From positions 1-64,000 of the forward strand of contig JBAVKQ010000039.1 in the NCBI GenBank assembly GCA_049688395.1: 64,000 nucleotides of DNA. The letters are read 5' to 3'. Made by a program: the position numbers and the translations under genes. Under the pieces are notes generated by a model. The model was not told the origin of the DNA. It made no database searches and saw nothing but the letters and a program-made list of their open reading frames with translations. Below, in pieces: positions 18,040 to 27,027 of the stretch. Positions within the stretch are counted from its first letter, which is position 1; each line of letters starts with the position of its first letter. The stretch is from Prado023 sp049688395 (GTDB taxonomy: Bacteria; Actinomycetota; Actinomycetes; S36-B12; CAIYMF01).

Positions 18040-19445
18040 TCAGCGTCCTGCGCATCATGGGCATCGAGACCGAGTGCGCCCTGCTCGACGCCCGCGATCC
18101 GGACGCGGACCCCGGGGAGCTCGCCGCTGACCTGTTGTTCGCCTACGCCCGCGCCGCAGCCGCCGAGGACGGCGTCGCAGCGACCGCGCACGTGCCGGCC
18201 CGGGGCAGCCGCCAGCTGCTCGACGGCGCCGGCTGTCGATTCGACCGCTCCGGCGAGCAGCCCAGGGCCGACGCCCGCGGGTACGTGGTCGACGAGCTGC
18301 CGGAGGAGGCCCGCACCGACCAGGCCCCCGACGCGGTGGTCACGGGCACGCGCACCATGTGGGTCCCGAGGATCACCGACTTCGAGTCGCACCACTACCG
18401 GGGGTCGGCCACGGACGCACCCAACGGCGCGCGCCTGTACGTGGATCACACGCACCCCAAGTACGCCGCGCCCGAGGCGCTCGGCCCCCTGGCCGCCGCC
18501 CGGTACGACCGCGCCGGTGACGCCGTCATGGTGCGCGCCGTCGCGGCGCTCAACGCCCAGCAGCCAGGGCGCAGCGCCGTCGTCGTGAAGAACAACGCCG
18601 ACGGCAGGGGGCAGGCCTGGGGCGAGCACGAGAGCTGCCTCATGGACCGGGCAACCGACTGGAGCCTGATCACCGACGTGCTGACAATGAGCCAGACGGG
18701 GGCCTGGGACCTGGCCGAGTGCGAGCTCGCCGATCCGGTGGCCGCGGTGAACGCCTGGAACCTCGACCCGAAGGCGCCGCAGCCCCGCGTCGACGGCGAT
18801 CGGATCAGTTGCCTGGAGTTGCTCGAAGTCGCGCTGGACCGCATCGGGGACTGGTGGCAGTCCACCGAGCTCAGCGGCACCGAGCCCGACGCAACTGAGC
18901 CCGACGCAACTGAGCCCGACGCAACTGAGCACGGCGCCACCGAGCCCGACGCCTTCTCGGCCCGCACCTTCGAGCTGGCCCGGCGTGGTGTCGCGGCCCT
19001 GCGCACAGGTGATCGCTCCGGCGTCGAGACCGAGCTGGACTGGGCCATCAAGCATCGGGTCCTGGCGCACGTGGCCGCCTCGGCCCCGCTGGGCTGGGCG
19101 GACCCGAAGGTGGCGCGCACTGAGCTGGCCTTCCATGACATCTCCCGCGCCGGCGGCCTGCGTTGCGGGCTGCGCACGTCCGGTCTCATGGCGTCGTGGG
19201 TGGACGCGGCCGGCGTCAGCGACGCCGTGCATCCGCCGCCCTCGGGTACGCGGGCACAGATCCGCGGCGCCTTCGTCGCGGCGTGCCAGCGGACGGGCCG
19301 GAACGCGTCGATCGGGTGGGCGCACGTGCGCCTGGACCAGCCCGCCCGGCCGCAGGTCGACCTGCCCGATCCGCTCGCCTGCGAATCCGAGGAGGTGCGC
19401 GCGCTGATCGCCGAGATCGAACAGCTCGGCCCAGTCGGAAAGTAG
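18036..19445 (+). CDS. dop: Dop-like (deamidase of Pup) protein with internal deletion, probably non-functional
   Basis: The 469-residue product starts like Dop (RIMGIETE) and keeps ARLYVDHTHPKYAAPE with the catalytic-type Asp137, followed by VVKNNADGRGQAWGEHE. After HESCLMDR it jumps to the region before PVAAVNAWNLDPKAP, so roughly 100 residues of the glutamine-synthetase-like core (the LSQRADYIE...EPHADAE part in normal Dop) are absent. A five-fold TEPDA-type repeat is inserted at about 281-305. The start overlaps the ARC stop, the usual ARC-dop arrangement, but no pup or prcBA follows. It may be a decaying paralogue of a complete locus elsewhere. The ORF itself is uninterrupted. Confidence 0.75.
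   Translation: MISVLRIMGIETECALLDARDPDADPGELAADLLFAYARAAAAEDGVAATAHVPARGSRQLLDGAGCRFDRSGEQPRADARGYVVDELPEEARTDQAPDAVVTGTRTMWVPRITDFESHHYRGSATDAPNGARLYVDHTHPKYAAPEALGPLAAARYDRAGDAVMVRAVAALNAQQPGRSAVVVKNNADGRGQAWGEHESCLMDRATDWSLITDVLTMSQTGAWDLAECELADPVAAVNAWNLDPKAPQPRVDGDRISCLELLEVALDRIGDWWQSTELSGTEPDATEPDATEPDATEHGATEPDAFSARTFELARRGVAALRTGDRSGVETELDWAIKHRVLAHVAASAPLGWADPKVARTELAFHDISRAGGLRCGLRTSGLMASWVDAAGVSDAVHPPPSGTRAQIRGAFVAACQRTGRNASIGWAHVRLDQPARPQVDLPDPLACESEEVRALIAEIEQLGPVGK
18876..18950. repeat. Five 15-bp repeats inside the dop-like gene
   Basis: Units of the form GCAACTGAGCCCGAC are repeated five times in frame, two of them slightly diverged, encoding TEPDA/TEHGA pentads. Such a stretch is absent from ordinary Dop proteins and probably arose by slippage. 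Confidence 0.85.
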
Positions 19446-19744
19446 CTGGAGCCCTCAGCCCCGGCGCGCTCCCCAGCGGTTCCGCGCAACGGCTGGCGCC
19501 AACAGGCGGCAGACAGGCTCCGGGATGCGGCGTCAGCTCCGCCGGTCGGGTCCGCAACCGGCCGTGCTGGCCACCGAACACACAGTCGTGGCGCTGGACG
19601 GCGCGGGCCAGGCGCCCCGCCGCGACTATCGAGGTGCCCGGCGTGCGTCGATCAGTGCACCGTCGCAGGAATGGATCGAGGGTCGCCTTGCGCGCCTGTG
19701 GAGCGCGACCACGTGCGGTCCGGGCATCGCCGTAGCATGGGCCG
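19446..19744. other. Gap without recognisable gene
   Basis: About 300 bp between the dop-like stop and the SNF2 start. Short frames exist on both strands but none shows family features or a ribosome site. Presumably holds the helicase promoter. Confidence 0.6.
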
Positions 19745-22546
19745 GTGGCACGCACCCGGCAGCCGAGCTCGGGGCACCGCACCGGCGGGCGCTCGGTCGT
19801 GGACCTGTTCGTCGATCAGGACGGACTGTGGACCACCGCACCCGGCACCGGCCCCGGCGCGATGCGCTCGCTGCCGGTGCCCGGCGGGATGGCACCCGGA
19901 CGGGTCTGGGCTGTCCCGGTCGATGTCCAGGTGGGGCCCCGCGTCGCGGACCTGGTGGCGGCCCCGGCGAGCGGGTCCGGTGCGCAGCCGACCGCCCGAG
20001 CTGTGACACTGGGGCGCCTGGTCGCCACCGCGCTGCGCGCTGCTTCGGACCGGCCGGTGCCAGTCCCGGCGGGGGTGGGCTGGCGATGGCGAGCCGCCCC
20101 TGACCCGGACACCGCTCGGGCGCTGGAGGCCGCGGTTGCCGCCTGCGTGAGCGCGGGCGTGGTCATCGGCGACGAGCCTGCGGCGCGGCTGCGGACCCTG
20201 GTCGACGACGTCGCGGACGCCCGTATGACCGCGGCGCTGGCTGGCCCGGACCTGCCGCTGACCTCCGCCGGCGTCGGGTCCGGCCAGCTCGGGGCAACCC
20301 TGTGGGCCGCGCATGTGATCGCCCGGGCTGCGGCGAATGCCCGGACCGCACTCGTGCTGAGCCCGCCGGATTCGCAGGCACCTGCAGCCCACGGGGAGGT
20401 CGCGCTGTGGACACTCGCGCCCCTGGCGATCCGGATCGACGAACCGACGACCCGACTGCCGTGGATCAGCGCCGACCCCGCCCGGTTCGGTGCCGCGCCC
20501 AGCGTATGGGACCGGTGGACCGAGACCGAGGTGCTGATGCTGCGCCGGGCCTGGGGGCCGCGCCTGCCCCACGTCCTCGACGGGCTGAGCGCAGCAGCCA
20601 CCACGGGGCTCACCGTCGCCGAGGTCCTGGCCTTCGTCGACCAGGTCGCGGTACGCCTGCAGGCTGCCGGCTTCGACGTGATCGCCCCCGGCGGGCTGCT
20701 GCGCGCCGCTGCGGTTCGCCGCCGGATGTCCGCCGGCGGATCGGGCACGGGCGCGCTGGCCGTGGCGGGGCTGGGACTCGAGGCCGAGGTGCTCGTCGAC
20801 GGCGAGCCACTGACCGATGCGGAGTTCGCGGCCCTGGCCGCGTCGAAGTCCGAGCTCGTCGCGGTACGTGGGCGCTGGATGCGGATCGGGCCGCAGGACG
20901 CCGCGCGCCTTGCCGCCCTGGCCCGGCGGCTGCACCGGCCGGTGACCCCCGGGGACCTGCTCGCCGACGAGGCGTTCGACGGGGTCGAGCTGGACGCGGA
21001 GGCGATCCTGCCCGCGGGGCTGCGACCCGCGCATCCGGTGCCCCTGCCCGCCGGTGTGCAGGCCACGCTGCGGCCCTACCAGCGAGCCGGCCTCGACTGG
21101 TTGGCCTGGCTGGGGGACAACGGGGTCGGCGGCGTCCTGGCCGATGACATGGGCCTGGGCAAGACCCTGCAGGTGCTGTCCTGGGTTCAGGCCGACCATC
21201 GCGGTCCCACGCTGGTCGTCTGCCCGATGACCCTGGTGGACACCTGGGCGCGGCAGGCCGCCCAGTTCACCCCCGGGCTGGCGGTGGCCACCTTCCACGG
21301 CGCGGCCCGCGGCGATCTGGCGCAGGCCTCGGACGGCGCCGACATCGTGGTCACCACCTACGGGCTGCTGGCCCGCGACGAGTCGCTGGCCCAGGTTCGC
21401 TGGCACCGCGTCGTCCTCGACGAGGCGCAGGCGATCAAGAATCCCGACACCCGGGCGGCCCGCGCGGCCCGTGCGCTGCACGCCACCCACCGGCTGGTGG
21501 TCACCGGGACTCCGGTGGAGAACCACCTGGGCGACCTGTGGTCGCTGATGGCCTTCGCCCATCCGGGCCTGCTCCCCCGCCGCAAGCACTTCGCCCAGCG
21601 ATACACCGACGGCGACCCGGCGCAGCTGGCCCGGCTGCGCGCGGTCGTGGGGCCGTTCCTGCTGCGCCGGGTCAAGACCGACCCGGGGATCCTGCCCGAC
21701 CTGCCCGACCGGGAGGTCATCCGCGCGGACTGCACCCTGACCCGCGAGCAGGTCGGGGCCTACGAGGCCGTCGTCGCCGACATGATGGGCGCCCTGGAGG
21801 AGCTCCGTGCGGCTGCGGCCGCCGGCGGAACCTCGGGGTCGGGTGCGCCCGGCACGACCGGTGCATCCGGGGCAGGCCCAGGTCGCGGTGGGGATCCCGA
21901 GCTGATGGGCCGGCGCGCCGCGGTGCTCGGCGGGATCGCGCGTCTCAAGCAGATCTGCGTGCACCCCGCCCTGCTCACGGAGTCGCGCACGTCCCTGGGT
22001 GAGCGCTCGGGCAAGGTGAGCCGCCTGGTCGAGCTGTGCGCCCAGATCGTCGACGAGGGCCAGGCCGTCGTGGTGTTCACGCAGTTCGCGTCCTTCGTGC
22101 CCGACCTGGCCGAGCACCTGCGCCAGGCCCTCGGAGTCGAGGTGGCCACGTTGACCGGGGCCGACAGCCGGACCGCCCGGGCGGCCACGGTCGCGCAGTT
22201 CGGCGACCCGCAGGGCCCGCCGATCCTGATCGCGTCCCTGAAGGCCGGCGGGACCGGGCTGACGCTGGTGCGCGCCAACCACGTGATCCACCTGGACCGG
22301 TGGTGGAACCCCGCGGTCGAGGACCAGGCCTCGGACCGGGTGTGGCGGATCGGGCAGCACCAGAAGGTCTCGGTGCACGTGCTGGTGTGCCCCGGCACAC
22401 TCGAGGACCGCATCGACGAGGCCCTGACCGCCAAGCGCAAGGTGGCCTCCGCAGTCGTCCGCTCCACCGAGTCGGCCATCACCGAGATGACTGATGCCGA
22501 CCTCGCCGCACTGGTCAGCCTCGTGAAGGATCGGGTCCTGGAATGA
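19745..22546 (+). CDS. SNF2/HepA-family DEAD-like helicase (Swi2/Snf2 ATPase)
   Basis: A 933-residue ATPase. Residues 1-430 form the N-terminal extension seen in actinobacterial SNF2 proteins; the ATPase core follows with LADDMGLGKTLQ (Walker A, from about 465), LDEAQAIKN (DEAH-like box), VVTGTPVENHLGDLWSLMAF and, in the second RecA lobe, KAGGTGLTL and DRVWRIGQHQKV (motif VI). A Gly/Ser-rich linker lies around residue 695. It should translocate on double-stranded DNA and displace bound proteins or polymerase. Start is GTG 19745. The gene overlaps the SWIM gene by 4 bp, so the products are made together and probably act together. Confidence 0.92.
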   Translation: MARTRQPSSGHRTGGRSVVDLFVDQDGLWTTAPGTGPGAMRSLPVPGGMAPGRVWAVPVDVQVGPRVADLVAAPASGSGAQPTARAVTLGRLVATALRAASDRPVPVPAGVGWRWRAAPDPDTARALEAAVAACVSAGVVIGDEPAARLRTLVDDVADARMTAALAGPDLPLTSAGVGSGQLGATLWAAHVIARAAANARTALVLSPPDSQAPAAHGEVALWTLAPLAIRIDEPTTRLPWISADPARFGAAPSVWDRWTETEVLMLRRAWGPRLPHVLDGLSAAATTGLTVAEVLAFVDQVAVRLQAAGFDVIAPGGLLRAAAVRRRMSAGGSGTGALAVAGLGLEAEVLVDGEPLTDAEFAALAASKSELVAVRGRWMRIGPQDAARLAALARRLHRPVTPGDLLADEAFDGVELDAEAILPAGLRPAHPVPLPAGVQATLRPYQRAGLDWLAWLGDNGVGGVLADDMGLGKTLQVLSWVQADHRGPTLVVCPMTLVDTWARQAAQFTPGLAVATFHGAARGDLAQASDGADIVVTTYGLLARDESLAQVRWHRVVLDEAQAIKNPDTRAARAARALHATHRLVVTGTPVENHLGDLWSLMAFAHPGLLPRRKHFAQRYTDGDPAQLARLRAVVGPFLLRRVKTDPGILPDLPDREVIRADCTLTREQVGAYEAVVADMMGALEELRAAAAAGGTSGSGAPGTTGASGAGPGRGGDPELMGRRAAVLGGIARLKQICVHPALLTESRTSLGERSGKVSRLVELCAQIVDEGQAVVVFTQFASFVPDLAEHLRQALGVEVATLTGADSRTARAATVAQFGDPQGPPILIASLKAGGTGLTLVRANHVIHLDRWWNPAVEDQASDRVWRIGQHQKVSVHVLVCPGTLEDRIDEALTAKRKVASAVVRSTESAITEMTDADLAALVSLVKDRVLE

Positions 22547-23235
22547 GCCCCCGAGGACGCTGGCAGACCTACTACGACGCGCCGCCCCGGCGGTCGGTCC
22601 AGGGCGGGGTGGTGGTCGCCAAACCGGGCAAGGTCAGCGACCCGGTGGCCCAGGACCTGATCGCCGCCGCCGACATGGAGAGTCAGCCGAAGATCCTGGC
22701 CCGGGGGCGCACCTACGCCCGCGCCGGGCAGGTCGTGTCCGTGCAGGTCGAGGCCGAGTCGTTCTCGGCCCAGATCCAGGGCACGGGGGCCAGACCCTAC
22801 GACGTCCGGCTGGATCGCACCACGATCTCCGGTTCCGACCGGGTGGCGGCCAACTGCACGTGTCCCTACGGATGCGACTCCGGGTGGTGCAAGCACGCCG
22901 CAGCGCTGGCCTACGTGGCCGCCTTCCTGCTGGACCACGATCCCGTGGCCCGGTCGACCTGGACCGGCGAGGCCGACGGACTCGCGGCACCCGGCGGGTC
23001 AGGGGACCTCGACGACTCGGGCACGGCGCTGACGATCGCCGACTCGGCGGCGCTGCGCGCCGCAGCGCTCCTGATGAGCCCCGAGGATCTGGCCACCCTG
23101 CGCAGCCCCATCCCGACGCTGGACCCAGCCGTCCTGCTCGCGGCCGCAGAGATGCTCGTGCCGCACCCGTGGCGCCGAACGATGGCCGACGACGCGGGCG
23201 AGGGATCGCGGACGGGCACCGGGGATCCTGCCTGA
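22543..23235 (+). CDS. SWIM zinc-finger protein
   Basis: The 230-residue protein carries a SWIM finger CTCPYGCDSGWCKH, with the CxC...CxH ligands at Cys105, Cys107, Cys116 and His118. N-terminal residues 35-100 form the beta-rich region usually seen before SWIM fingers (DMESQPKILARGRTYARAGQV). SWIM domains bind DNA or protein and are commonly encoded beside SNF2 ATPases in bacteria, as here with an ATGA overlap. It is probably the partner of the helicase. The C-terminal third is not recognisable. Confidence 0.88.
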   Translation: MSPRGRWQTYYDAPPRRSVQGGVVVAKPGKVSDPVAQDLIAAADMESQPKILARGRTYARAGQVVSVQVEAESFSAQIQGTGARPYDVRLDRTTISGSDRVAANCTCPYGCDSGWCKHAAALAYVAAFLLDHDPVARSTWTGEADGLAAPGGSGDLDDSGTALTIADSAALRAAALLMSPEDLATLRSPIPTLDPAVLLAAAEMLVPHPWRRTMADDAGEGSRTGTGDPA

Positions 23236-23245
23236 GCGGGCGCGG

Positions 23246-24931
23246 CTACGCGTCGATCACGATCGGCATGATCACCGGGTTGCGCCGGTAGGTGCGGAAC
23301 ACCCAGCGGCTGACGGTGCGGTGGATGATCTGCTCGAGCTGGTGGGCCTCGCCGATGCCCTCGGCGGCGGCCTTGGCCAGGGCCTTCTCGATCTGGGGCA
23401 CCACGTCGGCGAACATGGTGTCGCCGTGGACCAGGCCGCGGGTCAGGAAGTCCGGGGCCTCGGCCAGCGCTCCGGTGTCGGCGTTGACGATGGCCACGAT
23501 GGTGACCAGCCCCTCCTCGGCCAGGGTGCGGCGGTCCTTCAGGGAGGCGTCGGTGGCCCCACCCACGGTGGCCCCGTCGACGTACACGTACCCGGCCGGC
23601 ACCTTCCCGGTGATCCGCGCCGTGCGATCGATGAGGTCCACCACGACGCCGTCCTCGGCGATGACCACGTTCGCGGCCGGCACCCCGGTGCGGATGGCGA
23701 TCGCGGCGTTCTCGGCAAGGTGGCGCCACTCGCCGTGGATCGGCAGCACATTGCCGGGGCGGACGATGTTGTAGCAGTAGGCCAGCTCCCCGGCGCTGGC
23801 GTGGCCCGAGACATGCACCTTCGCGTTGCCCTTGTGGACCACGTTGGCGCCATAGCGGGTGAAGGCGTTGATGATCCGGTAGATCGCGTTCTCGTTGCCC
23901 GGGATTAGCGAGCTGGCCAGCAGGACCGTGTCCCCCGGCCCGATCCGGATCTCGTGGTCGCGGTTGGCCATCCGACCCAGCGCGGCCATCGGCTCGCCCT
24001 GGGACCCCGTGGACACCAGCGTGATCCGATCGTCGGGCAGCTTCGTGATCGCCTTGACGTCGACCACCAGGCCCTCGGCGATGTTCAGGTAGCCCAGGTC
24101 GCGGGCGATGCCCATGTTGCGCACCATCGACCGGCCCACGAACGACACCTTGCGGCCGTGGTGGTGAGCTGCGTCCAGGACCTGCTGGATGCGGTGGACA
24201 TGGCTGGCGAAGCTGGAGACGATGATGCGCCGCGGTGCGGTGCGGAACACCTCCTCGATGGCCGGTGCCAGGTCGCGCTCGGCGATGGTGAACCCGGGGA
24301 CGTCGGCGTTGGTGGAGTCGGTCATGAACAGGTCGACCCCCTCGTCGGCCAGCCGGGCGAAGGCGCGCAGGTCGGTGATCCGGGAGTCCAGCGGGAACTG
24401 GTCCATCTTGAAGTCCCCGGTGTGCAGCACCATCCCGGCAGGGGTCCGGATCGCGACGGCCAGGCCGTCGGGGATCGAGTGGTTGACGGCCACGAACTCG
24501 AGGTCGAAGGGCCCCAGGGTGCGCCGGTCGCCCTCGGCGACCCGCGTGGTGACCGGGGTGATCCGGTGCTCCTTGAGCTTCGAGGTGATGAATGCCAGGG
24601 TCAGCCGGGAGCCGACCAGGGGGATGTCCGGGCGCTCGCGCAGCAGGTAGGGCACCCCGCCGATGTGGTCCTCGTGGCCGTGGGTGAGCACGATCGCCTC
24701 GATGGCGTCCAGGCGGTCACGGATCCAGGTGAAGTCCGGCAGGATCACGTCGATGCCGGGCTGGGTCTCCTCGGGGAACAGGACCCCGCAGTCGACCACC
24801 AGCAGGCGCCCGTCGTACTCGAAGACGGTCATGTTGCGCCCGATCTCGCCCAGCCCGCCCAGGGGGACGACGCGCAGCGCGCCGGCGGGCAGTGCGGGCG
24901 GGGGGCCGAGCTCGGGATGCGGGTGGCTCAT
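23246..24931 (-). CDS. rnj: Ribonuclease J
   Basis: A 561-residue metallo-beta-lactamase/beta-CASP nuclease. It has the zinc motif LTHGHEDHIGG, the second ligands in LHTGDFKMDQ, MTDSTNADVPG, the beta-CASP motifs (FASHVHRIQQ, STGSQGEP) and HVSGHASAGEL with the later IHGEWRH, all present in RNase J. It acts in the cytoplasm as a 5'-3' exonuclease and endonuclease in RNA maturation and decay. Start ATG 24931 has GAGAGGA upstream. It is downstream of prfC on the same strand, separated by 86 bp that include a 20-bp tandem repeat, and converges with the SWIM gene. Confidence 0.96.
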   Translation of the reverse strand: MSHPHPELGPPPALPAGALRVVPLGGLGEIGRNMTVFEYDGRLLVVDCGVLFPEETQPGIDVILPDFTWIRDRLDAIEAIVLTHGHEDHIGGVPYLLRERPDIPLVGSRLTLAFITSKLKEHRITPVTTRVAEGDRRTLGPFDLEFVAVNHSIPDGLAVAIRTPAGMVLHTGDFKMDQFPLDSRITDLRAFARLADEGVDLFMTDSTNADVPGFTIAERDLAPAIEEVFRTAPRRIIVSSFASHVHRIQQVLDAAHHHGRKVSFVGRSMVRNMGIARDLGYLNIAEGLVVDVKAITKLPDDRITLVSTGSQGEPMAALGRMANRDHEIRIGPGDTVLLASSLIPGNENAIYRIINAFTRYGANVVHKGNAKVHVSGHASAGELAYCYNIVRPGNVLPIHGEWRHLAENAAIAIRTGVPAANVVIAEDGVVVDLIDRTARITGKVPAGYVYVDGATVGGATDASLKDRRTLAEEGLVTIVAIVNADTGALAEAPDFLTRGLVHGDTMFADVVPQIEKALAKAAAEGIGEAHQLEQIIHRTVSRWVFRTYRRNPVIMPIVIDA

Positions 24932-24970
24932 GGGTGGGTCCTCTCGGTGGGCGGTGGCCCGGTCGTGCCG

Positions 24971-25030
24971 GGGTGAATCAGGTTCGGGTGGGGTGAATCA
25001 GGTTCGGGTGGGGTGAATCAGGTGCGGGTG
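24971..25030. repeat. Three 20-bp tandem repeats at the 3' end of prfC
   Basis: Three consecutive copies of GGGTGAATCAGGTTCGGGTG (the last with one change) run from the prfC-rnj spacer into the end of prfC; the TGA stop of prfC lies in the third copy. The two outer copies therefore look like duplications of the gene's last codons and stop. They also contain in-frame TGA codons on the minus strand. Confidence 0.9.
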
Positions 25031-26664
25031 GGTGCTGCGGAGGGGTCCTCGACGTCGGCGACCAGCGGGTCCAGGACGACCTCGGGGTGGTCCTGGAGCA
25101 CCCAACGGACCTGCCACCGGTCGGTGAACAGGGCCAGCAGGGCGCCGTCGCCGCGCTGGAGGACCTCGGTGCCGCGGCGGGCCTCGATCGCGGCGATGTC
25201 CTGGCGGCGAGTCCGGCGGGCGATCGTGTAGGGCAGGACCTCGAGGTGGATCGGGGCGCGCAGCTCGGTGGCCAGGCGGTGGGCGGCGACCTCGAACTGC
25301 ATCGGGCCGACAGCGGCCAGCACCGGGGCCTGGTTGCCGCGTCGGTCCGAGCGCAGGACCTGCACGACACCTTCCTGGTCAAGTTGGTCGATGCCGCGCT
25401 GGAATTGCTTGTACCGCGAGGGGTCCAGCGCCCGGGCGATGCGGAAGTGCTCCGGGGCGAAGCTGGGGATCGGCGCGTACTCCACGGGCGCGCCGGGGGC
25501 GTGCAGGGTGTCCCCGGCGCGCAGCGACCCGGCGTTGACCAGCCCGATGACATCACCGGGGTAGGCCATCTCCAGGGTCTCCCGGTCCCGGCCGAAGACC
25601 GAGTGGGCGTACTTGGTGGCGAAGGGACGTCCCGACGCGTGATGGGTCACCACGTCGCCGCGGTGGAACTCCCCCGAGCACACCCGGGCGAACGCCAACC
25701 GGTCGCGGTGGGCGGCATCCATCCCGGCCTGCACCTTGAACACCTGGGCGCTGAACGGGGCGTCGACCGGGCGGAGGACACCGTTCGCGTCCGGGCGGCC
25801 CCGGGCTGGGGGTGCCAGGTCGCACAGGACGTCGAGGAGCTGCCCGACCCCGAAGTTCAGCACCGCCGAGGTGAACATCACCGGGGTGGTCCGCTGCTCC
25901 AGGAACCCGGCCTGGTCGTGGTCGGACCCGTCAGCGGCCAAGAGGTCGTGCTCATCGACGGCCTCGGACCAGGCGTGGCCCTCCTGGGCCAGGGCGCTGG
26001 CCGGGTCCAGGTGCTCCTCAGGGGCGATCGACGCCCCACCGGAGGTGCGGGTGAACTGCACGAATCCCCCGGTGCGCCGGTCCAGCACCCCGCGGAAGTC
26101 CCCGGCGTGCCCGACCGGCCAGGTCAGCGGGGTCGGGCGCAGGCCGGTGCGCGCCTGGATCTGGTCCATGAGCCCCAGCGCGTCCAGGCCCGGGCGGTCC
26201 CACTTGTTGACCACCGTGATGATCGGCACCCCGCGGGCCCGGCACACCGCGAACAGCTTCATCGTCTGAGGCTCCAGGCCCTTGGCGGCGTCCAGCAGCA
26301 TCACTGCGCAGTCCACCGCCGTGAGCACCCGGTAGGTGTCCTCGGAGAAGTCCGCGTGCCCCGGGGTGTCCACCAGGTTGATCACCACGTCCCTATAGGT
26401 GAACTGCAGCGCCGAGGAGCTGATCGAGATCCCCCGCGCCTGCTCCATGTCCATCCAGTCCGAGACCGTGGCCCGCCGCCCGGACTTGCCGTGCACTGCG
26501 CCCGCCTGGGCGATGGCGTGCGCGTGCAGGGACAGGGCCTCGGTCAACGTCGACTTGCCCGCATCAGGATGGCTGATGACCGCGAACGTGCGCCGACGGC
26601 CGGCCTCGCCGGCCACCGACAGCTCAGCCAGCGAGATCGAGGGCACGGCCGCGGCCGCGCTCAC
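25018..26664 (-). CDS. prfC: Peptide chain release factor 3
   Basis: The 548-residue translational GTPase has the G1 motif SHPDAGKSTLTE, the G2 region RGISISSSALQF, G3 DTPGHADFSEDTYR and G4 NKWDRPG, the last three in the form specific to RF3. RF3 recycles RF1/RF2 from the ribosome after termination. Domain II and III features (FEVAAHRL) complete it. Start ATG 26664. A 36-codon frame ends in an overlap with its start, which could couple translation. The final codons are duplicated in a tandem repeat. It probably shares a transcript with rnj. Confidence 0.95.
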   Translation of the reverse strand: MSAAAAVPSISLAELSVAGEAGRRRTFAVISHPDAGKSTLTEALSLHAHAIAQAGAVHGKSGRRATVSDWMDMEQARGISISSSALQFTYRDVVINLVDTPGHADFSEDTYRVLTAVDCAVMLLDAAKGLEPQTMKLFAVCRARGVPIITVVNKWDRPGLDALGLMDQIQARTGLRPTPLTWPVGHAGDFRGVLDRRTGGFVQFTRTSGGASIAPEEHLDPASALAQEGHAWSEAVDEHDLLAADGSDHDQAGFLEQRTTPVMFTSAVLNFGVGQLLDVLCDLAPPARGRPDANGVLRPVDAPFSAQVFKVQAGMDAAHRDRLAFARVCSGEFHRGDVVTHHASGRPFATKYAHSVFGRDRETLEMAYPGDVIGLVNAGSLRAGDTLHAPGAPVEYAPIPSFAPEHFRIARALDPSRYKQFQRGIDQLDQEGVVQVLRSDRRGNQAPVLAAVGPMQFEVAAHRLATELRAPIHLEVLPYTIARRTRRQDIAAIEARRGTEVLQRGDGALLALFTDRWQVRWVLQDHPEVVLDPLVADVEDPSAAPTRT

Positions 26665-26771
26665 GCGGGCGTGTCCACAGTCCGGCGGGCGGCCGCCACC
26701 CGGGCGTCGCCCGCCACGGCGAACAGTGTCGCGGCGCTCAGCCCCGCGGCGTTCACCTCACCGATCTGCAT
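26661..26771 (-). CDS. Possible 36-codon leader ORF overlapping prfC
   Basis: ATG 26771 opens a 36-residue frame (MQIGEVNAAGLSAATLFAVA and a basic tail) whose TGA overlaps the prfC ATG by 4 bp. A hairpin lies just upstream. The peptide is not recognised. The arrangement suits translational coupling, but the frame could be chance in high-GC DNA. Confidence 0.3.
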   Translation of the reverse strand: MQIGEVNAAGLSAATLFAVAGDARVAAARRTVDTPA

Positions 26772-26778
26772 TGCCACC

Positions 26779-26806
26779 ACACCCCTGAAACGATTCGAAG
26801 GGGTGT
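26779..26806. promoter_or_regulatory. Stem-loop upstream of prfC
   Basis: ACACCCCT and AGGGGTGT form an 8-bp stem around a 12-nt loop (26787-26798). It is only a few bases upstream of the 36-codon frame, in the prfC 5' region. Without a U tract it is not a standard terminator; a regulatory hairpin or operator is possible. The rest of 26,807-27,027 shows nothing. Confidence 0.45.
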
Positions 26807-27027
26807 CTCTCACCAGGCACCCCGGCCCCGGCGGCGACACCCCAAGCGCCTCGCAGTTTACCCTCGGGCGGAGGTGCTGGGCGACGAGCGTGCGCGCCAC
26901 CCGCCTCGGGGCAGGTCCGGTGGCACCGCCTCGCAGGCGATCACAGCGCGGGCGGCTGCGCACCCGTGTGCGCTCCAGGCCTCGAAGCCCACGGGAGCAG
27001 CAGTCGCAAGGTGGTGCCGCGGCGGGC

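Noticed and set aside
18876..18950. CRISPR-like short tandem array
   Set aside because: Units are contiguous 15-mers in frame within a gene, without spacers.
19652..22378. 908-codon minus-strand frame opposite the SNF2 gene
   Set aside because: Antisense shadow; the helicase motifs are on the plus strand.
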